From positions 1,983,501 to 2,047,500 of the forward strand of contig NC_090794.1 in the NCBI RefSeq assembly GCF_040054535.1: DNA of 64,000 nt, read 5' to 3'. Each line of letters starts with the position of its first letter. The first letter of the stretch is position 1. The notes beneath the pieces are model-generated. The model worked only from the letters and a program-made list of their open reading frames with translations. It was not told the DNA's origin and did no database searches. Positions 52,201-64,000 of this stretch are shown here, in pieces. Position numbers and translations under genes: made by a program. Origin of the DNA: Antennarius striatus (Eukaryota; Chordata; Actinopteri; Lophiiformes; Antennariidae).

Positions 52201-53583
52201 CAGCATAGGATATACAGAAGGAGTACGGAGGTAGTCCAACAAATCAAAGGAAATCCAGAGGACGGGCTCCTCGTGTCGTTGTACTCTCCATCTACAGGAT
52301 TCCTTGGATTTGAGATGCAGACTAAGCATCCAGCACAAGTGAAAGGAAGACTCTATGGTCGCTTTGTGGTAAGAGAACTTTTGCTCACTCTTCTTTGATA
52401 GCAATTTTAATATAAATTATGTATTTATAGTTTACTAAAATGTATTTCTGTCATTTTTACCCTTTCCCAGTCTGAGCCAAATACTGATGTTGACATCTTA
52501 GCTGTAAAGATGTCTGTGAAGAACTCTGAGAAGCTCAACATTCAGACAACCTGGAACATGGAGATTATTAATGAAGCTATGCTGCAAACAAAGAAAGTAG
52601 CACCCAAAGTTGCAGAATATGCCTTTATTCCTGTTATTGTAACATTTGATGTAATTCATAGAAATGCTAGATACATTGAGAATTCTGTTATGTGGGCTAG
52701 AAACCAGGGTGAAGTGATGTTAGCTTCAACTTTTGACCATGCCGCAGCAGTACAACCTTCCGAGTTGGTGAAAACTCTCACAGATTCCTCCATTGCAATC
52801 TTAAAAGAATACCAAAAGACGGTTGAGATTGTTTTTGATGCCGTTGTTACTTTCCTGAGAGAGACCAAGTTCCAGATCCCTGGTTACGAACGTAAACTGT
52901 CTGGGCTTGAGGTCTACCAGAAGTTCAGTGCCTTCGTTGCCGACTTTTCTGAGGAGGTTATTCAAAAGATTCCAATGTACTTTTCCTCCATGTTTTCAGA
53001 AGTCATTGATTATTTCAGTTCCTTGGAATTCGTCCTCCCTGGCTCTGATTACATCCTAAGCGGAAGAGAAATTCTTGATGACTTGTTTGACACTTTGAAG
53101 GAAATTCAGCACAAAGTGATTGCAAATGTGAGAAAACTGGGTGACATCCAGCTGGAAGATATCCTTGACAAGCTCTCAGAATTCACACAGTATATTGTAG
53201 AGAAGAATGAGATTTTCCTTCAAACCCTAAGATCTGCGAATCTAGAGAGATTGAATACCTTTACGAATGAACTTTACAATGATATCGTCAACTCCCCCTT
53301 CGTGGAGGATGTCATGAAACAGGTTGACGAGATCTCAAGAATTATTAGAAAATATGTGAGAGATCTGTCAAGGAAACTTGATTACATGGTACCTCGACCT
53401 AGCCAGCTTGAAAAAGAAATCCAGTCCAGGTTTGACTTCATGGTGAAAAGTCTAAATACTTTCCAAAACGATGTCATGACAACACTTAAAAACCAAACCA
53501 AACAATTTGAACCATATCTGAAAGTAGAAGACAGACAGGTGGAAGTGGAGATCCCTTTACCTTTTGTAGCAAGATTTAACTAA
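40241..53583 (+). CDS. apob: Apolipoprotein B, tandem copy 2 (3,292 aa, 26 exons)
   Basis: Second lipoprotein scaffold gene, same orientation. Exons: 40241-40295, 40768-40806, 40926-41038, 41123-41268, 41386-41533, 41868-42020, 42110-42234, 42310-42395, 42489-42939, 43033-43147, 43332-43478, 43588-43799, 43909-44125, 44275-44433, 44535-44738, 44839-45006, 45231-45433, 45638-45799, 45889-46019, 46109-46310, 46436-46608, 46715-46890, 46989-47095, 47192-47565, 47669-52368, 52471-53583. They total 9,879 nt with no frame break and GT-AG introns. Signal peptide [12 protein letters not shown] and the lipid-transfer module are intact. Fourteen of the first 24 exons equal copy 1 in length. The giant exon runs directly into sequence matching copy 1 exon 28 (GRLYGRF), so three introns and about 330 codons are missing. 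The helical block is short and site B is acidic. Intact splice sites and frame argue against a pseudogene. Confidence 0.95.
49570..50275 (+). other. apob: apob copy 2 shortened alpha2 helix block
   Basis: Residues about 1990-2223 are amphipathic helical sequence leading directly to the [12 protein letters not shown] motif. Copy 1 has about 630 residues in the same interval, so most of the block and the PEIxLP run are absent here. Confidence 0.75.
51538..51570 (+). other. apob: apob copy 2 segment matching LDL-receptor site A
   Basis: [11 protein letters not shown] aligns with human KAQYKKNKHRH. Four lysines remain but the contiguous basic cluster is broken up. Confidence 0.55.
52069..52095 (+). 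other. apob: apob copy 2 segment at the LDL-receptor site B position, acidic
   Basis: Residues 2823-2831 read NLDTEDGFE, aligned without gaps to copy 1 RLTMQRGIK through the flanking Leu, Gly, L-S and EG-x-HD anchors. No basic residue remains and four acidic ones are present. Confidence 0.75.
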
Positions 53584-53823
53584 TTGATCATGTCTGCCAG
53601 TGTTTATGTTGACTGTTTGTTGTGTTGTTACCATTTAAGGCAACAGAAGGAGTGTTCTACCAAAAAATATAAAGTTGCATGCTAACAAGTGTTCTTTATA
53701 TCCATAATGCAGGTCTTTCTACTCTGTTTTTCAAATTATTAATCTAGTTTACTTCACAGTGGACTCTGGCTTTTTTCATCATACTGTACTCACTTTGTCA
53801 TACTATTTAAAAATGTCTCACTC

Positions 53824-53829
53824 AATAAA
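53824..53829 (+). terminator. apob: apob copy 2 poly(A) signal
   Basis: AATAAA about 240 nt after the TAA at 53581-53583, giving an expected transcript end near 53850. Confidence 0.7.
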
Positions 53830-53854
53830 GACAGTTTGTAATGCACATATATCT

Positions 53855-55190
53855 CATTCTTTATCATCTGACAACTAGGTGCCTTTGCAGGTTAATGGTT
53901 GTTAATGGTTGAATTTTAGATATTAGGATATATACATATTTACACAGCATTTCATGAGTGATTCTTTACAAAATTCTGTATTAATATGTATAAATTGACA
54001 TTTACTTGGCCTGAAGCAATTTGTCACAGTACTCCTCCTTAAAAAACAAATAGATTTTACATTATAATAAATTATACTACTGTATTATTATTATTATTAT
54101 TGAAGCATTTATGTGTCAAGAGTAATTTTAAATTATAGCTTCCCAAAGATTAACTTAAGCATTTCTAACATTAAATAAGGTGAACATTTATTTTGGACAT
54201 ATAATAATTAGCTAAGGATCCACTAAATGTATTAGTCTTGATTAAATACATTGGAAGCCAATCAAATAAAAAACACAAATAAATAAAACAACATTGAAAC
54301 ACTCATATGCAAGAACAATTTGCTATTTCACTATGTGCAACAAGAATTAAGCAACTAATTTGTAATACTTTATTCGTAGTTTTAAACTATCCCTGACATT
54401 TTCCTTTTTCTGTGCACCTTGAATGGAGGTAATTTTTGTAGTTAAAGCTAAATGTTTCCTGTCTAAGACAATAAATGTCACAAATCACTGGTTGTATGGT
54501 TTGCAATAAAGCAACAACACATGTATTTGTAAAGAATTCAATACTATTAATATGATTTCAACTAAACAGTGATGCTGCCTGAAACACATTAAGTTAGTCA
54601 TTTGTTTTCAGCAAGAAAATAAAGCAAAAAGAGTAAAAAACTACAGACAGATGATTCTTTTTAGGACTTTTCCTAAAAGAATCACTTTTTCCTCTAACTC
54701 GGTAGTTTTTTTCCTCGCAACAAATTTTCTTTGCTCCCAATAAACTAACATGCAGTGAAAAACATCCCTATCTGATCAGGGAATAATAACCTAACAGCAT
54801 TGGAAATCAGAGGCACATGAGGGGGGCCAGTGTGGGAAAATTAACCAGTCCAGCACAATGCATTCCAGTCCGGTAAGTCAGCAAAAAACCCAGCAACAGA
54901 AGGCAGGGAGGAATGTGACTTTTACTCCATTGTAACTCTGCTCGGCTTTCGAAAAGATACTCCTTTAAACTGATTTACTTCGCTGTGGTTTTCTTTCCGA
55001 ACGACACATTTAAAGAGAGACGTTTGTGTCCGGTGATCGGTTCAAAAGCGAGTTTCTGGTTCCAGCCTGGGTTCCCAGCATGGCGACGGCCTCCTAATCG
55101 ATGTTCATAGCTGTCATTTCAAAACTTGAGGCTCTGTCACGGTTGTGTAAGAGCAGAGAAACACGTTTGTGGAGACGCGGATCAAACATG
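53855..55190. other. Intergenic DNA between apob copy 2 and rhob
   Basis: AT-rich sequence with short TTA runs (54080-54100). No gene, RNA or mobile element is recognised. Confidence 0.6.
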
Positions 55191-56364
55191 AGCTGAATTT
55201 ATTACACAAGTATGAAAATAAGCTCAAATACATTTCTCTCTTTTTTGCAAACTTCCAATATCTTTAACCACATAAATTTGAGGTACATTTACAATCATAC
55301 TGGAAGACATTGAGTGTTTTTAGTGTATTCAAACAATCACAAACTTTCTGGTGTAAACAGTTTCTTTAATGACTAATTTACATGTAGTTTTTTTTTATTT
55401 ATGTAACGACTTAGTCAAAAATCCTACCCTTTTGTTTAACTTTCTGTAATTGTCATTCAGCATTTCCTGTGAAGATTTTCAATCGCCATCTTATGGCTGA
55501 ACCAATATCAGTGTGTAACAGGCTCCAACAAAGACCACACTTGTTTTCAAGACTCGTGCACTTCCAATCCTCGGAATATCGTTCACTTTAGCGTCAATGA
55601 ATCAACGTCTTTAACAGAAACACGTCAAGCAGGTCTTTTTGAGACGAGTAGCTGGACCTGGATGTCAGAGATGAGAAACATCACGAGACTCCGTGTGCGT
55701 CGAACGATTCGGTTCCAGGAAGAATCACTTCCTCTCCCCTTGCGTGATTGTACTAGTCACACGTCATAACTTGTATTCAAAATACACCTCTCTCATTATG
55801 ACCATCTGTTAAAATGTTTTTAACGTCAGCCTGATAAAAACATCTTCCTGTAAAATCTGCAAACTACACACAACAATGTGGTTAGCCCTTCTCAAGCCTG
55901 GACAATGTGTAGTCTTGCAAACCTTTGGCCTGCTGCATTAAGAACTAGTAAATTACACATTTAATACTGTGGAGTCAAGAAAAAAAAACACACACACTTT
56001 TAAACACAGGTTTTCAACTTGAAGAGACAAAAACAAATAAGTGGAAACGTTTCAGAAAGCGCTTGTACTGAACACCGTGAGCATTCTGGTACTACTTCGT
56101 ACCCTGCTCTGGATAAAACCTGCGAATTCATGTAGTGTCCAGAATCTGTGCGATTCCCCCCCCCCAAATTAAATAGTCTTTTTTTTTTTTTTACAATACA
56201 TAAATAATTAGTGCATTTCTTTGTTTTTGTTTTTTTTTGCTGCTTAGTTAAAACCTTGGCAGTGAGGCCTGTGTGAACACAAAAGGTGACCAATTAAAAA
56301 TCTCGACTGGAAAACAGGCCTGAAGAAAAGCCATGCCTGTACTGGGAAAGAGAGGAAGGAGGCT

Positions 56365-56398
56365 TGGGTGGGGGTGGGTGGGTGGGGGTGGGTTGGGG
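56365..56398 (+). other. G-quadruplex-type tract
   Basis: At least six G-runs of three to five bases separated by single T or TT on the + strand, antisense to the presumed rhob 3' UTR. It fits the classic G3+N1-7 quadruplex pattern; the rhob mRNA would carry the C-rich complement. Confidence 0.7.
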
Positions 56399-56463
56399 AG
56401 AGAAGAAGTCCTTTCTTTTAAAAAAAGTCCATCCAGACTGTGGCATCACGTGACCCTCGTTTT

Positions 56464-56465
<2 letters not shown>

Positions 56466-56498
<33 letters not shown>
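56466..56498 (+). repeat. (CA)n microsatellite
   Basis: About 16 uninterrupted CA units. They read as GU repeats in the presumed rhob 3' UTR. Confidence 0.95.
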
Positions 56499-56502
<4 letters not shown>

Positions 56503-56666
56503 ATATCAGGTGGATTCTGTTAAAAAAAAACCGACCCGGCTCGTCCGTGTTCAACGCGGCCTTCAATGACGCGTCGGTGCGTCATGGGGGTGTTTTTTTT
56601 AATTTATTTTCATTTTTATTCCCACACTGCGTGGAGTTGATTGATGGTGGGGTCGGGGGGGGGTAT

Positions 56667-57257
56667 TCACATCAAAACGCAGCAATCGGCGCAGTTCCCC
56701 GATGGCGTTTTCCGTTTCTGCAAGGCCGCCCGTGTGGCCGTCTCGAATACCTCCCAGATGCCCTCCTTGGTCTTGGCCGAACACTCCAGGTAGTCGTAGG
56801 CGCCGATGCGCATGGCCATGGCGCGGCCGTCCTCCGTCTTCACGGGCTCCAGCTTCAGCCGGGACAGCTCGTTCTTCACGTTCTCGTCGTTGCGCAGGTC
56901 CTTCTTGTTGGCCACTAATATAATGGGCACGTTCGGACAAAAATGTTTCACTTCGGGGACCCACTTCTCCGGGATGTTCTCCAACGAATCCGGGCTGTCC
57001 ACGGAGAAGCACATGAGAATGACGTCCGTGTCCGGGTAGGAGAGGGGCCGCAGGCGGTCGTAGTCCTCCTGTCCGGCCGTGTCCCATAAGGCCAGCTGAA
57101 CCTGCTTGTTGTCCACCTCTATGTCCGCCACGTACGTCTCGAACACCGTGGGGACGTACACCTCCGGAAACTCGTCTTTGCTGAAGAGAATCAGGAGACA
57201 CGTCTTCCCACACGCACCGTCCCCGACCACCACCAGTTTTTTGCGTATGTCCGTCAT
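56667..57257 (-). CDS. rhob: Rho-family small GTPase, RhoB
   Basis: GTP-switch protein of actin regulation and endosomal traffic. A single uninterrupted frame of 196 codons, the usual RhoA/B/C length; intronlessness and the neighbour pum2 point to RHOB. Seen: P-loop GDGACGKT (12-19), switch [12 protein letters not shown] with Gln63, VANKKDL and SAKTKEG nucleotide motifs, all intact. The tail NCADCC-VLM has cysteines before the CAAX cysteine, as in palmitoylated RhoB. Oddities: Thr at position 41 in the effector loop (FETY), where RhoA, B and C have Asn, and CAAX box CVLM with Met last instead of Leu. It could be a lineage-specific RhoA/B-like paralogue, but synteny favours rhob. Confidence 0.93.
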   Translation of the reverse strand: MTDIRKKLVVVGDGACGKTCLLILFSKDEFPEVYVPTVFETYVADIEVDNKQVQLALWDTAGQEDYDRLRPLSYPDTDVILMCFSVDSPDSLENIPEKWVPEVKHFCPNVPIILVANKKDLRNDENVKNELSRLKLEPVKTEDGRAMAMRIGAYDYLECSAKTKEGIWEVFETATRAALQKRKTPSGNCADCCVLM

Positions 57258-57379
57258 TTTCGCCTTATTTCCGAGCTCTACTTACTGTTAAACATACAAA
57301 ACATTTAACGTGGAGCCTCCCGCTGCTCTTGATCTCTAAAAAGAGACGCGCTGGAAAAGCCGCTCCCTTCTTCCGATTC

Positions 57380-57505
57380 CATAAAATTACCCGTAACTCC
57401 AGCGCTCTCTTTATAAAGCGCAGTGTGGTTTCCTAAATATAGCCGTCCAATCAGCTGCGAGGAGGTGAGCTCATCTTCAACAACGAAGCCGCTGATTGGC
57501 TGTGG
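57380..57505 (-). promoter_or_regulatory. rhob: rhob promoter: TATA and CCAAT boxes
   Basis: TTTATAAA at 57410-57417 reads the same on both strands and lies about 150 bp upstream of the ATG, so transcription should start near 57385. CCAAT elements occur at 57447-57451 (inverted relative to rhob) and 57495-57499 (forward relative to rhob). A TATA plus inverted CCAAT layout is known for mammalian RHOB. Confidence 0.6.
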
Positions 57506-57989
57506 TTGTAGTTCCTGATGTGGAGGCGGGGTTTGCACCACGAGGATCCACCCGACCCAGGATCAGCCCCACAAATCAACCAAATTTAACCGCTGATGCG
57601 CTACGCGACATGTTTTAATTCCTAACGAAGGGCTTCTCCTCTTACTCCACAAACAAAACATAGTTTATTATTTTTGTACCTGGCTCAATATTTTAGATGC
57701 AAGCGAATTAGCTTGATTTAATTACACATTCATTCAAAAATAAGCCAGCCCATGTGTTATACAGCGGTAATACAGCAGCAATTGAGATACACGTAACGCT
57801 GCCAAAAATCTAAGATGTCGGATGGAGGGTTATTAAGCGTGATAAAAACACCCTAAAGAAGATATACTTTACTTTCACATGGTGTACAAAAGGTACGTTT
57901 TGGAAGGCTAAAATTTCATTGACATTGTACGCATGTCTACGTAGTTCACGCTATTTACAGGGAGGGGGCACTAGCGTAGGCAAACTCTT

Positions 57990-58184
57990 AGCCCTGACTA
58001 TCAAGTCTCGCTAAATCACCGCTCTCTCTCCAAGGAAACAAAACAATATAGAATTGGGTAGACGGCTTGCAACAAGCGTAGACCGTCTCTCGACACGAAA
58101 ACGCGTGAGTACCTCCTTTGAATTTATCCACATCCAAAGCGAAACCTTTTGCGAAGCTTGTGATTTGAACGCGGCTGCCGTGCA
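57990..58184 (+). other. pum2: Candidate non-coding first exon of pum2
   Basis: Two good donors follow GC-rich sequence: ACGC|GTGAGT with GT at 58105, and TGCA|GTGAGT with GT at 58185. Either could end the 5' UTR exon that joins the acceptor at 60433. The 5' end is not determined. The exon lies about 600 bp from the divergent rhob start. Confidence 0.4.
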
Positions 58185-60433
58185 GTGAGTATTTCCCCTT
58201 TTGTTTAGCGGTTAAGGGCCCTCTGTTTGGAACTTGAAGGGGGGCCATGTTGTTTAGCCACTCGGTGCTCTGCCTGCTGTCTCGGCTAACAACACTAACT
58301 TAGCCGTTAGCATCTGCTAGCTCCCACCGTACCTGTGTTGTGTGAGTTATATGTCTTATTACATACAACCAGTGGGATATTCGGAGGCACGAAACATCTC
58401 GTTTGTCGTGTTTTACGGAGAACTTACATCTTATTTTGTAATAATAGCAAATTTTTCACTTCAACTTTCATGTCTTTCATCGCCAACCCCATAACAAATA
58501 GACCTGCTAGCGGCCTGCTTGCTGTTAGCATCAGCTAAGGACGTCGCTAACGCTCACATACGCGATGCGATCTGACGCTAAAAGCTTTCGCTGTACATTC
58601 GTGCATGAAATTTATTTAAATGAACGAAATTTAAAACGCAAAGACAGTCAGCTGGAGAATCGAGTGCTGAACGTTGTCCGCTGAGACCGACATTTTCCTT
58701 AAATGCCGTGAACACCGATGAGTTAGTTCGCCTAGCAAGCGGACTCGCTCGGCAGGTTAAGCTAGTTAGCTAGCTGTTTAGCCTGTGCTGAATGTCGGCG
58801 CGGCTGTTAGCCTTCTCGAAACACCGACAGCAGCTTTTATCACAACTAATAAAATGTAAAACGTTGTGTAATAACGTTCAATATGTCTTTGATCGCTTAA
58901 ACTTAAATATTAGTGTTGCGCTAGCTGTGATCATCACCTAGCGCTAACATCAAGCTAACGACGAGGCTACCTAGCATTGTTAGTGTGACAAGCTATTCAC
59001 GTTCATGTCGAACACTTGATTTATTCTCACCTGGTTTATTCTTATCTTGCAAAAAAAATAAAATAAAAAAAAGCAAACTTTGGGAAATATTAATATTATC
59101 GTATCTAACAATAGATTAGCCAACCAATCAACTTTAATTTTTTTTTTTTTTTGGTATTCCGATCGAAAGAGTGAGGTTGTATTATTTTATTAATGTAAGA
59201 TTATTTCAGGATTATTTCAGATTTAAACGTCAACGTTACGGACGTCCTGTGTTTGTAATCTGTCGTTATAAAACAGGACACACACAAGTTGTTGTTATAA
59301 CGTGCTACGTTGACTTTATGCCATTGTAGTAAGCAGCCTAAACACGTAGTTACTCATTTCAACACGGAAGCCTTCTAAGCAGGGATATTTGTTGAGATGA
59401 CAAAGGCTGGAAGTTTAATTTTGTCCAGATTGGGTCCATAATCACAGTATATTTCATTGTTACTTGTATACAACATGAAAGTCTAACTTAATGTAAAGAT
59501 TCTGTCCCATTCCCTTCCTCTATTGACCAGAAAATTCATCAATGTTTAATTATTGAGGAGAATCCCCGTCACACATGTGTGGAATAATCCTGGTGTGACT
59601 ATTGCACTTTGTGCACCGGGTCATGAAAATTAATGTCCTCATTAACAGCTGATGGTTGAAATAGTGCATCTTTAAGTCATCAAGTACTGAATATGTTACC
59701 CGTAGCAACTGCACAAGTGGCTTGTCATTATTCACAGAAATGTTGTACACAGGGTCCAGTTGTTTGTGTTGATTTAATGTTAAAGTGTATTGATAGGCAG
59801 AGCGGATTGGTCAGGATCTTTTTGTGTTGTTATGTTGGGGTTTACACCCAAAAGGCCACACACACAGCTCAGGTTTATATAATAATTTTTATAAACCCCC
59901 AGAGGTACTGATTGGATGTTCAACAAAGTGTCCGTAATGCTTTGTTCATTATTAAGACAGGAGGTCAGTGCAAAGCAAAGGTTAGACATGGATTTGCTTT
60001 GTTTGTCCATGTTGTGAAATTTCAGCATAGGCAAGAAAAATGTACGACATAAGAAGCCATCAGATTTGAGTTTCTCCAGACGTCACTGGAGGACATTATG
60101 TCTACGAGGGCTTCCTAATAACGTTATGAACTCAGACACACCAGAGGTTTATTTTATGCTTATATATCTGTGATTTTCACAATAAAGGACAAGCAGTTAT
60201 TTGTTAACTTTGGTCATGGTTGGTTGGCGGAAAGTAATTGTATAAATAAACACAGTAATCTCAAACTATCCCACGGTGAGAGTTGCTCAAGTAAAATGAG
60301 TCAACTGATGCAATAATAACACATTATTTAGAAAGTGAACACAGTAATAAGCCACAGGTAGTTGATGATTCCAGGGATTTATTTTAAAAAAACGTGATTA
60401 ACAAACCAAATCCCAAATTTCTGTCCCGTTCAG
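58185..60433 (+). other. pum2: pum2 first intron (presumed)
   Basis: About 2.2 kb without coding sequence. Its first 800 bp are dense in GCTAGC/GCTAAC/GTTAGC-type words; a poly-T run lies near 59138-59152. Confidence 0.5.
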
Positions 60434-60446
60434 ACTTTCCCGTGGA

Positions 60447-64000
<3,554 letters not shown>

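Larger units (their letters stand above)
55197..56666 (-). other. rhob: rhob 3' UTR (candidate)
   Basis: Minus-strand sequence after the RhoB stop. TTTATT at about 55198-55203 (AATAAA on the minus strand) would give a 3' UTR of roughly 1.4 kb and an mRNA of about 2.2 kb, close to mammalian RHOB. The segment includes (CA)n at 56466-56498 and the G-rich tract at 56365-56398. Confidence 0.45.

Noticed and set aside
40241-53583. apob copy 2 as a pseudogene or retrocopy
   Set aside because: All 26 exons join in frame, splice sites are canonical, promoter and poly(A) signals are present, and 25 introns remain. Only the 3' introns are lost.
56599-57213. 204-codon frame overlapping rhob on the same strand
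   Set aside because: Out-of-frame shadow of the RhoB coding sequence, low-complexity Gly/Arg/His composition.

Overview
The window is nuclear DNA of a bony fish. It has multi-exon genes with short GT-AG introns, long (TG)n and poly-C/poly-G tracts, vertebrate protein families, and a gene order (pdia6, hpcal1, apob, rhob, pum2) whose human counterparts all lie on chromosome 2p24-p25. Tandem apob copies and compact introns point to a teleost. The species cannot be named from the sequence alone.

Layout: (1) 1-2807 (+), all but the first coding exon(s) of pdia6, an ER protein disulfide isomerase; its 3' UTR runs to about 3335. (2) 3854-6291 (-), the three coding exons of hpcal1, a myristoylated neuronal calcium sensor, tail to tail with pdia6. 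(3) 6376-19550, about 13 kb without a supported coding gene; it probably holds hpcal1 5' non-coding exons and regulatory DNA, plus repeats and microsatellites. (4) 19740-34430 (+), apolipoprotein B copy 1: 29 exons, 3,773 codons. (5) 34615-40040, intergenic. (6) 40241-53583 (+), apolipoprotein B copy 2: 26 exons, 3,292 codons. (7) 55197-57257 (-), rhob, intronless, with 3' UTR and a TATA/CCAAT promoter. (8) About 57990 to the end (+), the 5' part of pum2, with a nested transposon block in its second intron.

The apob pair is the main biological content. Both copies keep an open frame, canonical splice sites apart from one GC-AG intron, a signal peptide and the lipid-transfer N-terminal module. 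Fourteen of the first 24 exons are identical in length. The copies then diverge strongly inside the giant exon. Copy 1 keeps a long amphipathic-helix block (about 630 residues) and a recognisable but weakened LDL-receptor site B. Copy 2 keeps only about 230 residues of that block, has an acidic segment at the site B position, and has fused the giant exon with the next three exons, losing three introns. Copy 2 in turn keeps a proline-rich beta segment that copy 1 lacks. The proximal promoters share a TATA box with an HNF4-like site about 65 bp upstream.

Other points: a (TG)n-T5 tract abuts a pdia6 3' splice site whose exon is in frame; the pdia6 C-terminus reads NTEL rather than KDEL; hpcal1 has Ala for Gly at position 6 of the EF2 loop; RhoB has Thr41 in place of Asn41 and a CVLM CAAX box. 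All exon limits were worked out by eye from splice consensus, reading-frame continuity and family knowledge; no alignment or expression data were available.
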